Below are positions 33,065 to 40,925 of a DNA stretch of 64,000 nucleotides, one piece after another. Position numbers and translations under genes: made by a program. The stretch covers positions 62,001 to 126,000 of the forward strand of contig NZ_BCWI01000005.1 in assembly GCF_001592125.1 (NCBI RefSeq), given 5' to 3'. The notes under the pieces were generated by a model that was given only the letters and a program-made list of their open reading frames with translations, had not been told where the DNA came from and searched no databases. The stretch comes from Microbacterium hominis NBRC 15708. Lineage in GTDB: Bacteria > Actinomycetota > Actinomycetes > Actinomycetales > Microbacteriaceae. The stretch's first letter is position 1. Every line of letters begins with the position of its first letter.

Positions 33065-33385
33065 ATGACCGACACCGCGATCTCGCTCACCCTCGACGGC
33101 ACACCCGACCTGCCGAGCGCGATCCTGCAGGCGCTCTACCGCATCACCGGGCGTTCCACGGTCGAGCTCCGGCGCAGCATCCAGGGCCGGCAGCCGCTGT
33201 TCACCGCCGCCCTCTTCGGCAACGCCCACATCGACGTGGTCCCCCGTCTGGAGAAGACGATCGACTACCTCACCGACCTCGGACTGCCGTTCACGCTCCA
33301 CGAACACGTCGACGGAGACCGCGACGAGATCGACCTCGCCACCCTCCATGCCATCCTCGGCGGCGCTGACGGCCAGTTCGCCTGA
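33065..33385 (+). CDS. Hypothetical protein, 106 aa
   Basis: A soluble alpha/beta protein with no signal peptide or membrane segment. I do not recognise a family. Visible features are a basic RRSIQGRQPL segment and a HIDVVPRLEKTIDYLTDLGLPF helix-strand unit near residues 55-78. TGGAAT (33053-33058) is 6 bases before the ATG, supporting the start. It is convergent with the DUF2207 gene, 21 bases away. Confidence 0.7.
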   Translation: MTDTAISLTLDGTPDLPSAILQALYRITGRSTVELRRSIQGRQPLFTAALFGNAHIDVVPRLEKTIDYLTDLGLPFTLHEHVDGDRDEIDLATLHAILGGADGQFA

Positions 33386-33406
33386 CCGCCGCGGCGAGCG
33401 ACCGGC

Positions 33407-35257
33407 TCAGACGCCGCCGCCCCCGCCGCCTCCTCCGCCCCCACCGGCCGAGCCTCCGCCGCCCGATCCTCCCGACGTCGATGACGACGACATCGCCGCA
33501 CTGGAGAGCGAGCCGATGCCCGACGAGAACGCCGACGCATCGAAAGCCCCCGAGCCGTAGTACCAGTACGGACCCGTCGCGCCGACAGCCGTGTAGAGCA
33601 CCGCGAGCTGCGCCGACCACTCCTTCTCCTGACCGAACACGACGGCGTAGGGCAGCAGCTTCTCGTACAGCACCAGCTTCTGTCGCGGGTCGTCCACGTC
33701 CACCGGCGCCCGTTCCGCGCCGGAGGGCGACTGCAGCGTGCGGATGCGATCGGCCTCGGCCCAGCGGATGAACTCCTCGAGCCCCTTGAGGTGATCGCGC
33801 GTCTCGGCGCCCAGCGCGGTCAGCGGCTTGCGGGAGCACATCGCGATCACGACGACCGCGATCGCGACGCTGACTCCCAGCACCGTCCACGGCACGGCGG
33901 GCTGCACGTACGAGCCCAGCGCCACGAAACCGAGGCCCATCGCGGCCCCCGCACCGACGACCGCCAGCAGGATCGGAAGCCAGCGCGCCCGCGCGGGCAC
34001 CTGTCGACGCAGCCCTCGGGCGCCGAGCTCGGCCTCCGCCGCGGCGAGGATCTTCTGGGCCACCTTCGACAGGCGGGTGTCCTGCGTGCCGAACCGGTAT
34101 TGCTCCCCCGGCACGCCGTCCGGGAACAGTCCGTCGAGGAGCATCCTGCCGTCGCCGTCCGCCTTCGACGGGTCGACGAGCTCCGCCGCCAGCTTGTCCT
34201 TGCCGAACCAGCCGCCGTCCGTGTCGAGGATCCGGATCGAGCCGCGCACGGCCTGCTCCAGCACCTCGGCGGGGATCGCCTTCGACGTCTCGCCGAGCAG
34301 CACCGCGCTCTCCAGCGCATCGACGATCTTGGGCGGGTCGTACTCGGCGATGATCGTCGGCCGCCCCGGCTCGTCCGCGAGCTGCCGGCGTCGCGCCCGC
34401 ACGCCCAGCACGCCGCCGGCGACGGCGAGGAGCCCGGCCACCGCCTGCCCCCACCCGAACGGCGACGCCAGGTAGCCGGTGTCGTAGGTCGAGAAGGTGC
34501 CGTCCGTGAAGCCGACCGCCATCGTCAGGGTCTCGTACGGCTGCACGGCGTCCGCGACCGCCGTCACGATCGTGCCACCGCCGGCATCCGGCGACGCGGC
34601 GATCGACGCACACGGCGTCGAGGAGTTCTGCACCCCCTGATAGCAGGCCATTCGGCCCGTGAGTGCGGGAGCGAGCTCGGACCCCAGGTGCAGCCGCGCC
34701 GTCACGGTGCCGAACACCTGCGGCCAGTCGACGCCGTTGACGTCCCAGTAGAACTCCAGACCGGAGTCCGGGAAGACCCACGTGACGTTCTCGAGCGTGT
34801 AGGTCAGCACGAACGTCTGCGTCCCGCGCAGGAACCCGTCCGCGCGCGACACGATCGAGAAGGCGCCGTCCTCGCTGTCGATCTCGCTCGGGCGCGGCGC
34901 GCCGTTCTCGTCGGTCACGGACACGAGTTCCGGGTGCAGCGGCTGCCCGTTGTAGGTGGTCGGCAGCGACCGACGGATGCCGTGGTTCTGATCGGCATCC
35001 GGGAACTGCGCGACCAGCGTCTCGACCACCTCGAGGCGGCTCGTCCCGTCGTCGGCGCGGGTCAGCGTGTAGTCCGCGGTCATCGACGAGAACGAGAAAT
35101 CATCGGCGCTCGTCGGGCGCAGGGCGGGCGCGGATGCCGCGAGCGGACCCGCCGCGGAGGTCGCCGACGCCGGCGCCGCCGGACCCACGAGCAGCAGCGC
35201 CGCGAGAGCCGATCCGATCCCGACGAGCAGCGCCCGTCCGCGTCGCCGATGCCCCAT
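33407..35257 (-). CDS. DUF2207 membrane protein with Gly-rich tail
   Basis: A 616-residue exported membrane protein. A signal peptide (about 1-30) precedes the DUF2207 external domain (about 50-280), then a transmembrane helix, a cytoplasmic alpha/beta part, two further helices near 430-470, and a C-terminus of Ser/Gly with a final run of Gly. DUF2207 proteins are common in actinobacteria; function unknown. I chose ATG 35257 because TAGGGT (35265-35270) is 7 bases upstream; a GTG at 35266 would overlap that element. Confidence 0.88.
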   Translation of the reverse strand: MGHRRRGRALLVGIGSALAALLLVGPAAPASATSAAGPLAASAPALRPTSADDFSFSSMTADYTLTRADDGTSRLEVVETLVAQFPDADQNHGIRRSLPTTYNGQPLHPELVSVTDENGAPRPSEIDSEDGAFSIVSRADGFLRGTQTFVLTYTLENVTWVFPDSGLEFYWDVNGVDWPQVFGTVTARLHLGSELAPALTGRMACYQGVQNSSTPCASIAASPDAGGGTIVTAVADAVQPYETLTMAVGFTDGTFSTYDTGYLASPFGWGQAVAGLLAVAGGVLGVRARRRQLADEPGRPTIIAEYDPPKIVDALESAVLLGETSKAIPAEVLEQAVRGSIRILDTDGGWFGKDKLAAELVDPSKADGDGRMLLDGLFPDGVPGEQYRFGTQDTRLSKVAQKILAAAEAELGARGLRRQVPARARWLPILLAVVGAGAAMGLGFVALGSYVQPAVPWTVLGVSVAIAVVVIAMCSRKPLTALGAETRDHLKGLEEFIRWAEADRIRTLQSPSGAERAPVDVDDPRQKLVLYEKLLPYAVVFGQEKEWSAQLAVLYTAVGATGPYWYYGSGAFDASAFSSGIGSLSSAAMSSSSTSGGSGGGGSAGGGGGGGGGGGV

Positions 35258-35307
35258 GCGCTCCACCCTAGGCGGCGGTGCCCGGCCCGCGCACTACAGT
35301 GGACGCC

Positions 35308-35736
35308 ATGACCGACCGCCGCCTCGCCGTCGCCGCGTGGGAGAGCCTCTTCCGCGCGCAGCACGAAGTGCTCCGCGAGATCAGCGATGACTTCGGCGAG
35401 GACGATCTGACGCAGGCCGAGTACGACGTGCTGCTCACCGTGGTGCGCGGCGACGACAACGCCGCCCGGCTGCGCGACGTCACCGCGAACATGCTGATCA
35501 GCCAGCCGAGTGTCTCCCGTCTCGTCGACCGGATGGTCGCGCGCGATCTCATCAGCAAGTGCACCGATCCGCACGACGGGCGGGGCGCCATCGTCCGGGC
35601 GACCGACAAGGGCGTCTCCGCGTTCCGCCGCGTCGCGACGGTCCACGGCCGCTCCATCGCCGAGCGGATGTCGGTGCTCAGCGACGCCGAGCTCGAGCAG
35701 CTCCAGCGGCTCACGAGCAAACTGCGCGGCGCCTAG
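35308..35736 (+). CDS. MarR-family transcriptional regulator
   Basis: A 142-residue winged-helix regulator. The recognition helix lies in LISQPSVSRLVDRMVARDL and the wing follows (HDGRGAIVRATDKG). MarR proteins bind as dimers to an inverted repeat and release DNA on binding aromatic ligands or oxidants. TACAGT (35295-35300) ends 7 bases before the ATG. The adjacent ABC-2 exporter lies convergent downstream, so a regulatory link cannot be inferred from orientation. Confidence 0.92.
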   Translation: MTDRRLAVAAWESLFRAQHEVLREISDDFGEDDLTQAEYDVLLTVVRGDDNAARLRDVTANMLISQPSVSRLVDRMVARDLISKCTDPHDGRGAIVRATDKGVSAFRRVATVHGRSIAERMSVLSDAELEQLQRLTSKLRGA

Positions 35737-35778
35737 GGCTCAGAGGGATCAGGGGGGCTCAGGGGGCCCAGGTGCGGC

Positions 35779-36513
35779 TCAGGGGGTGCGCCGCCGCAGG
35801 GTGAGGGCGGCGAGCGCGAGGCACAGTACCGCGACCCCGGCGACCACGAGCACCGGCGCCCACAGGTCCCATCCGTCGTCGCCCGCGCTCACGGCGGCGA
35901 CGGCGTCGATCGCGTAGCTCAGCGGCAGCACGTCGCTGACGGCGCGCAGCACGTCGGGCATCTGATCGCGCGGCAGGAAGAGGCCGCCCAGCAGCAGCTG
36001 CGGGAAGACGAGCACGGGCATGAACTGCACGGCCTGGAACTCCGTGCGCGCGAACGCGCTGGCGAGCAGGCCGAACGCCGTCCCCATCAGGGCGTCCACC
36101 ACCGCGACCACGCCGAGCTGCCAGATTTCGCCGTCCACCTCCAGCCCGCACACCACGACCGCGAAGGCGACCGTGACGACGGCCTGCACGAGCGCCACGA
36201 GCCCGAAGGCGAGCGCGTAGCCGAGGATGACGTCGGCTTTGGCGATCGGCGTCGTCATCAACCGTTCCAGCGTGCCGCCGCGACGCTCGCGCAGCGTCGT
36301 GATCGAGGTGACCAGGAACATCACGAGGAACGGGAAGACCGCCAGGATGCCGCCGCCGAACTGCGCGAAGACCCCCTCCCGGTCGGAGAAGATCCAGGCG
36401 AACAGCCCCACGAGCAGCGCCGGGGCGGCCAGCATGAGCACGATCGAGCGGGGATCGTGGCGCAGCTGGCGCAGGACGCGCACCGTCGTCGCGCCCACAC
36501 GGCGCGCGTTCAC
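35779..36513 (-). CDS. ABC-2 type permease
   Basis: A 244-residue membrane protein with six transmembrane segments and the ABC-2 signature TLRERRGGTLERLMTTPI in the first cytoplasmic loop, plus PQLLLGGLFLPRDQMP near the end. It forms an exporter with the ATPase encoded before it. The GTG start overlaps the ATPase stop by four bases. Its 3' end overlaps an imperfect repeat of GGCTCAG units. Confidence 0.9.
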   Translation of the reverse strand: MNARRVGATTVRVLRQLRHDPRSIVLMLAAPALLVGLFAWIFSDREGVFAQFGGGILAVFPFLVMFLVTSITTLRERRGGTLERLMTTPIAKADVILGYALAFGLVALVQAVVTVAFAVVVCGLEVDGEIWQLGVVAVVDALMGTAFGLLASAFARTEFQAVQFMPVLVFPQLLLGGLFLPRDQMPDVLRAVSDVLPLSYAIDAVAAVSAGDDGWDLWAPVLVVAGVAVLCLALAALTLRRRTP

Positions 36514-37277
36514 GGCATCCCCCCGTCGCCCGCCGCGCGCACGAGCGCGAGGAACGCCGCGTCGGGATCGGTGGTCCCGGTCGCCGCGAGGAACCGCTCC
36601 GGCGTGGAGTGCGCCAGCACCCGCCCCTCCCGCAGCAGCACGATCTCGTCGCAGCGCAACGCCTCGTCCATCACGTGGCTCGACACGAGCAGCGTGGCAC
36701 CGGCATCCGCGAGGGAACGGAAGATGCCCCACAGCGTCTCGCGCAGCAGCGGGTCCAGGCCCACGGTCGGCTCATCGAGCACGAGGAGGTCGGGCGCGCC
36801 GAGCATCGCGACCGCGAGCGAGACGCGTCCGCGCTGGCCTCCCGAAAGGGAGCCCACCAGCCGGCGCTGCTGCGGCCGCAGCCCGACGTCGTCGAGGACG
36901 CGCGAGACGTCGCCGCGCGTCGCACCGAGGACCGCCGCGAAGTACTCCAGGTTCTGGGCGACGGTGAGATCGTCGTAGACCGACGCCCCCTGACTGTCAT
37001 ACGCCACGCGGTGGCGCAGCGGCCGCGATCCGGCCGGCGCGCCGAGCACCGTCACCGTGCCCGCCGCGAGGCGTTGCACCCCGACGATCGCACGCATGAG
37101 CGTCGTCTTGCCGCTGCCGCTCGGCCCGAGCAGCCCCGTGATCCGCCCCGCGGCGATGTCGAGGTCGAGCCCGTCGAACACCGCGTCGCGTCCGCGCCGC
37201 ACCACGAGGCCGCGGACGACCACGGCCGGGGCGGACGCTGCGGCCGGGGCGGACGACACCTCGGGAATGCTCGTCAT
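36510..37277 (-). CDS. ABC transporter ATP-binding protein (drug/polyketide exporter type)
   Basis: A 255-residue ATPase with Walker A GPSGSGKT, Q-loop in AYDSQGASVYDDLTV, signature LSGGQRGR, Walker B LLVLDEPTVGLDP and switch His in LVSSHVMDEA. It is of the CcmA/DrrA class. GATAAT (37284-37289) ends 6 bases before the ATG, a clear leaderless promoter. With the ABC-2 permease it forms a two-gene export operon of unknown substrate. Confidence 0.92.
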   Translation of the reverse strand: MTSIPEVSSAPAAASAPAVVVRGLVVRRGRDAVFDGLDLDIAAGRITGLLGPSGSGKTTLMRAIVGVQRLAAGTVTVLGAPAGSRPLRHRVAYDSQGASVYDDLTVAQNLEYFAAVLGATRGDVSRVLDDVGLRPQQRRLVGSLSGGQRGRVSLAVAMLGAPDLLVLDEPTVGLDPLLRETLWGIFRSLADAGATLLVSSHVMDEALRCDEIVLLREGRVLAHSTPERFLAATGTTDPDAAFLALVRAAGDGGMP

Positions 37278-37293
37278 GGGGGCATTATCCGCC

Positions 37294-37590
37294 TCAGGAG
37301 GCGCGCGCGGGGTTCGTGGCCTTGCCGTCCAGCCACAGCGTGTCGCTCGCATCGCTGTGGGTCGACGCGGTGCCCACGTGGGTCGACGCGATCTTCGGGC
37401 CCTTCGTGATCACGTGCACGAGAGCCATCGCATGCCCGCGGCCGAGGCCGTACTCGTCGGCGAGCCACGCGACGATCTCCCCGGCCTTCGTGCCGGGGCC
37501 GAAGCCCTTCTGCGTCGCCTGCTCCACGAACTGGCGCGGGGTGAGCCCGGTCTTGTCCTCGATGTTGTCGAGATATGCCTGAAACGACAT
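37294..37590 (-). CDS. DUF4287 protein
   Basis: A 98-residue protein. The N-terminal ~75 residues show the DUF4287 pattern: SFQAYLDNIEDKTGL, TPRQFVEQA, and WLADEYGLGRGHAMALVHVI. The function is unknown; the fold suggests a small helical protein. The start has AAGGGAAACGG upstream. It lies between the export operon and the DUF2804 gene with a short gap each side. Confidence 0.85.
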   Translation of the reverse strand: MSFQAYLDNIEDKTGLTPRQFVEQATQKGFGPGTKAGEIVAWLADEYGLGRGHAMALVHVITKGPKIASTHVGTASTHSDASDTLWLDGKATNPARAS

Positions 37591-37630
37591 CCGTTTCCCT
37601 TCCGGCGGTGCCTCCGCCTCGTGTTCAGCT

Positions 37631-38674
37631 CTACCAGCGATTGCGGACATCCTCGGCGAAGCCCTCGATGCCGTCGAAGTCGATGACCCCGCCCTCCACG
37701 GCGACGCGTCCCGACCACCGGCCGAAGCACTGGTCGGTGCGCGAGGCGACGACCCCGAGGCTGGTCGCCGACCGCTTGTCGAACGCGGGCTCGAACACCG
37801 CGTCGAGACCGCCGCCGCGCACCCGCCACGGACGCAGCGGCGTGGCGAGGTCGTAGTCCCAGGCGACGGGGACGGAGATCTTGTGCAGCACGCCGTCGAC
37901 GACCACGCCGTTCTCGGTCGCCCCCGTCCCATCGGTCCAGCGCCCGCCCACCTGGATGCCGAACGTCCGGCCGTCGGCGAGCAGACCCGACCCGGCGCCC
38001 CAGTTCCACGCGACGTCGTACGGCCAGCGGCCCCGCCCGTGATCCAGGACCGCCCACGATCCGGCCGGCACGTCGTGATCGATCCCGTCGAGGGTGAGCG
38101 TGCCGGATGCCGGCAGCGCGACGTCCTTCACGGTGTACTGGAAGCGCCGGGACGACCACGGCACCACGACGGCGAGCAGGTCATGGCCGGGCGGGCGGGT
38201 CACGGTGATGTCGAACGACGCGGCGGGGATCTCCGCGTGCAGCCGCCAGAGCTGCCCGCGCTCGGCGGGCGTGATGGTCGCCGCGAGGTCGCGATGACGG
38301 GCGATCGTGATGCCCGTGCCGAGCGAGCCGGGCAGCGACACCTCGCGCGAGGGCAGGACGGTGGCGTTGCGGGACCACGTGCGTCCGGTGGCACGGTCGC
38401 GGATCCACACTTCGTGCACCGCGGCGTAGTCGAGCGACGACACGGTCAGCGACACGATGTGCGTGGGCGTGATGACGTTCCAGTACTCCCACCGCTTGTT
38501 GCGACCCCACGATCGCACGAACCGGCCGCGCCCCCGGCCGATGCCGTCGGTGTCGACGAGGGGCCTTCGGCTGAACCCGATCGCGGCCGGGTTCAGCCGG
38601 CCGTCGGGGCGCGTGAGGGAGACGGGTGCGGTGAGCTCGCGCTCGTGCGCGGCGGGGAGGTCGGGCATCGGCAT
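37631..38674 (-). CDS. DUF2804 protein
   Basis: A 347-residue soluble protein belonging to DUF2804, a family of beta-rich proteins in bacteria and protists. Recognisable blocks are RRPLVDTDGIGRGRG, WNVITPTHIVSLTVSSLDY, and WAVLDHGRGRWPY, the last including a conserved Asp-His pair. A hydrolase or lipid-binding role has been suggested for the wider superfamily on structural grounds; none can be assigned here. No signal peptide. Confidence 0.85.
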   Translation of the reverse strand: MPMPDLPAAHERELTAPVSLTRPDGRLNPAAIGFSRRPLVDTDGIGRGRGRFVRSWGRNKRWEYWNVITPTHIVSLTVSSLDYAAVHEVWIRDRATGRTWSRNATVLPSREVSLPGSLGTGITIARHRDLAATITPAERGQLWRLHAEIPAASFDITVTRPPGHDLLAVVVPWSSRRFQYTVKDVALPASGTLTLDGIDHDVPAGSWAVLDHGRGRWPYDVAWNWGAGSGLLADGRTFGIQVGGRWTDGTGATENGVVVDGVLHKISVPVAWDYDLATPLRPWRVRGGGLDAVFEPAFDKRSATSLGVVASRTDQCFGRWSGRVAVEGGVIDFDGIEGFAEDVRNRW

Positions 38675-38784
38675 CCTTGCTGACGTTCCGGGTCGGGTGC
38701 TTCGACACTAGCGCTGTCGACGCGAACCGCCCCGGTCCGAGGCGGACGCGGGGCGGTTCGGGCGGTGGCGCAGGGCGCCGACGG

Positions 38785-39240
38785 TCACGGCTCGACGGGC
38801 TGCGGCTCCTGTGCCGACGCGTGGGCCTGGATCGTGGGCGCGCCGCCGTCGGCGACGACCTGGACCTTGCGCGGCTTGGCCTTCTCGCTCACGGGGATCG
38901 TCACGGTGAGCACGCCGTTGCTGTAGGTCGCGGCGATGCCGTCGGTGTCGATGCCCTGGCCGAGGTTGAGCTGGCGCAGGAAGCTCGCGGTCTCGCGCTC
39001 GCGCGTGATCCACTTCACTCCCTCGCCCTCGGTGAGGGTGCGCTCGGCGCGGATCGTCAGCAGCTGGCCGTCCACGTCGATGTCGACCGAGCCCGGATCG
39101 ATGCCCGGCAGGTCGGCGCTCAGCACGTAGTGGTCGCCGTCGCGGTAGAGGTCCATCGGCATCCGGCGCGGTCCGCGGCGCGTGTCGAAGAGGCCCGACG
39201 CGATGCGGTCGAGGTCACGGAACGGGTCATACGTGGCCAT
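38785..39240 (-). CDS. hsp20: Hsp20/alpha-crystallin small heat-shock protein
   Basis: A 151-residue chaperone. The alpha-crystallin domain (about 28-125) has the strands YVLSADLPGIDPGSVDIDV, LLTIRAER and the signature GVLTVTIPV; the C-terminal tail is Pro-rich. It binds unfolding proteins without ATP. Its promoter carries a HAIR element (HspR) and a CIRCE element (HrcA) side by side, so it is expected to be repressed by both and released by heat. The ATG has GGAGAG 7 bases upstream. Confidence 0.95.
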   Translation of the reverse strand: MATYDPFRDLDRIASGLFDTRRGPRRMPMDLYRDGDHYVLSADLPGIDPGSVDIDVDGQLLTIRAERTLTEGEGVKWITRERETASFLRQLNLGQGIDTDGIAATYSNGVLTVTIPVSEKAKPRKVQVVADGGAPTIQAHASAQEPQPVEP

Positions 39241-39280
39241 TGTTCTCTCCTGTTCGTGTATGGCTCTGTGAGTTCTGAAA

Positions 39281-39301
39281 GTTGAGCCTCATCGACTCAA
39301 C
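39281..39301. promoter_or_regulatory. HAIR element (HspR operator)
   Basis: GTTGAGC, 7 bases, ACTCAAC. This matches the HAIR consensus CTTGAGT-N7-ACTCAAG with only the outer bases changed. It covers the predicted transcript start of the hsp20 gene. Confidence 0.85.
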
Positions 39302-39311
39302 TAACTTCAGA

Positions 39312-39338
39312 TTAGCACTCACCCCAGGAGAGTGCCAA
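39312..39338. promoter_or_regulatory. CIRCE element (HrcA operator) within the hsp20 promoter
   Basis: TTAGCACTC, 9 bases, GAGTGCCAA: a CIRCE inverted repeat with one mismatch in the second arm. On the minus strand TTGGCA (39333-39338), 18 bases, TAATCT (39309-39314) is a good promoter, so HrcA would cover both -35 and -10. Confidence 0.88.
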
Positions 39339-39378
39339 CGGTTCACGCACAGCGAACGATGGTGCTGCGAGCCGGTGC

Positions 39379-40878
39379 TCAGCACTCCACGACGTTGACG
39401 GCGAGACCGCCCTCGCTCGTCTCCTTGTACTTCGTCGACATGTCGATGCCGGTCTGGCGCATCGTCTCCACGACGGCGTCCAGCGGCACGTAGTGGGTGC
39501 CGTCGCCGCGCAGCGCGAGACGCGCCGCCGTCACGGCGGTGGAGGCCGCGATGGCGTTGCGCTCGATGCAGGGGATCTGGACGAGCCCGCCGACGGGGTC
39601 GCAGGTGAGGCCCAGATGATGCTCCATCGCGATCTCCGCGGCGTTCTCGATCTGACGGTTCGTCCCGCCCATCACGGCCGTCAGCCCGCCGGCCGCCATC
39701 GCGCACGCCGAGCCGACCTCGGCCTGGCATCCGCCCTCCGCACCCGAGATCGACGCGTTCGCCTTGAACAGCGAGCCCAGCGCCGTCGCCGTCAGCAGAA
39801 ACCGACGGATGCCGCGGCGCCGGTTCGCCTCGGCGAGCGCCTCGGCCGAGGCCACGACCGCCTCCGGCGCGGGATCGGTCTCGCCGTGCAGGCCGAGCAG
39901 CGCCGAGCCGACCAGCTCCCCGTACGGGGTGACGGCGTTCGCGGCGCCGATCCCCGAGTCGGCGAGGAAGCGCCACCAGTACATCGCGACGGCGGGCAGG
40001 ATGCCGGCCGCACCGTTGGTCGGCGCCGTCACGACCCGTCCGCCCGCGGCGTTCTCCTCGTTGACGGCGAGGGCGAACGCGCCCAGCCATTCCCCGGGCA
40101 GCTCCCGCCCCGACGCGGCGACCTCCTCCAGCTGCGCCCGGATCGCTCCGGCGCGCCGCTTCACCTTGAGCATGCCGGGGAGCACGCCCTCGGCGTGCAG
40201 CCCCGCGTCGACGCACGCGGCCATCGCGTCCCAGATCGCGTCGAGGCCGGCGGCGACCTCCTCCTCTGATTGCAGCGCCTCCTCGTTGCGTCGGGCGACC
40301 TCCGCGATCGTCAGACCGTACTCGTCGCAGACGTCCAGCAGCTGCGCCGCCGTGGAGAAGGGCAGGGGCGAGGATGCCGCGGACACGGCCGCCTCCTCGC
40401 CCTCGCGGCGGATGAACCCGCCGCCGATCGAGTAATAGGTGTCCTCGCACACCGCCGCTCCCGCGGCATCCCGCGCGACCAGCGTCATCGCGTTCGGGTG
40501 ACCGGGAAGGCGCGTGCGCGGCGCGAGCACGATGTCGGCGCGCGCGAACGCGACGGCGAGACGTCCGTCGAGCAGCAGGTCCGCCCCGTCCGTCCATCCC
40601 GACCACGCGCCGCGCACGAGAGCCGGATCGACCGTCTCGGGCTCGTGCCCCTGCAGCCCCGCCACGACGGCGTCGGGTGTGCCGTGACCGATGCCGGTGG
40701 CGCCGAGGGAGCCGTACAGCGCGCACTCGACCCGGACGATCCCGGCTCCCGTCGCGGCGGCGCGATCGGCCGCGCGGCGCGCGAAGTCGCGGGCCGCGCG
40801 CAGCGGACCCACCGTGTGGGAGCTCGAGGGGCCCACCCCGATGGAGAACAACTCGAACGCCGAGACGTACGCACTCAC
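39379..40878 (-). CDS. sdaA: L-serine ammonia-lyase, iron-sulfur type
   Basis: A 499-residue single-chain enzyme that deaminates L-serine to pyruvate. The beta domain begins FSIGVGPSSSHTVGP; the alpha domain has APTNGAAG and the Fe-S ligands C384, C426 and C437, whose intervals of 42 and 11 match the cluster Cys of characterised type-2 enzymes. It ends in Cys (C499), the tail-in-mouth residue that ligates the cluster in the resting enzyme. A segment of about 35 residues after VVTAPTNG lengthens it beyond the usual ~460. TAGGCT (40885-40890) ends 6 bases before the GTG. It is divergent from the amylosucrase gene. Confidence 0.94.
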   Translation of the reverse strand: MSAYVSAFELFSIGVGPSSSHTVGPLRAARDFARRAADRAAATGAGIVRVECALYGSLGATGIGHGTPDAVVAGLQGHEPETVDPALVRGAWSGWTDGADLLLDGRLAVAFARADIVLAPRTRLPGHPNAMTLVARDAAGAAVCEDTYYSIGGGFIRREGEEAAVSAASSPLPFSTAAQLLDVCDEYGLTIAEVARRNEEALQSEEEVAAGLDAIWDAMAACVDAGLHAEGVLPGMLKVKRRAGAIRAQLEEVAASGRELPGEWLGAFALAVNEENAAGGRVVTAPTNGAAGILPAVAMYWWRFLADSGIGAANAVTPYGELVGSALLGLHGETDPAPEAVVASAEALAEANRRRGIRRFLLTATALGSLFKANASISGAEGGCQAEVGSACAMAAGGLTAVMGGTNRQIENAAEIAMEHHLGLTCDPVGGLVQIPCIERNAIAASTAVTAARLALRGDGTHYVPLDAVVETMRQTGIDMSTKYKETSEGGLAVNVVEC

Positions 40879-40925
40879 GCTCCGAGCCTACGCGCCGGTT
40901 ACGCTGAGAACTCGGAGGGGGCACC

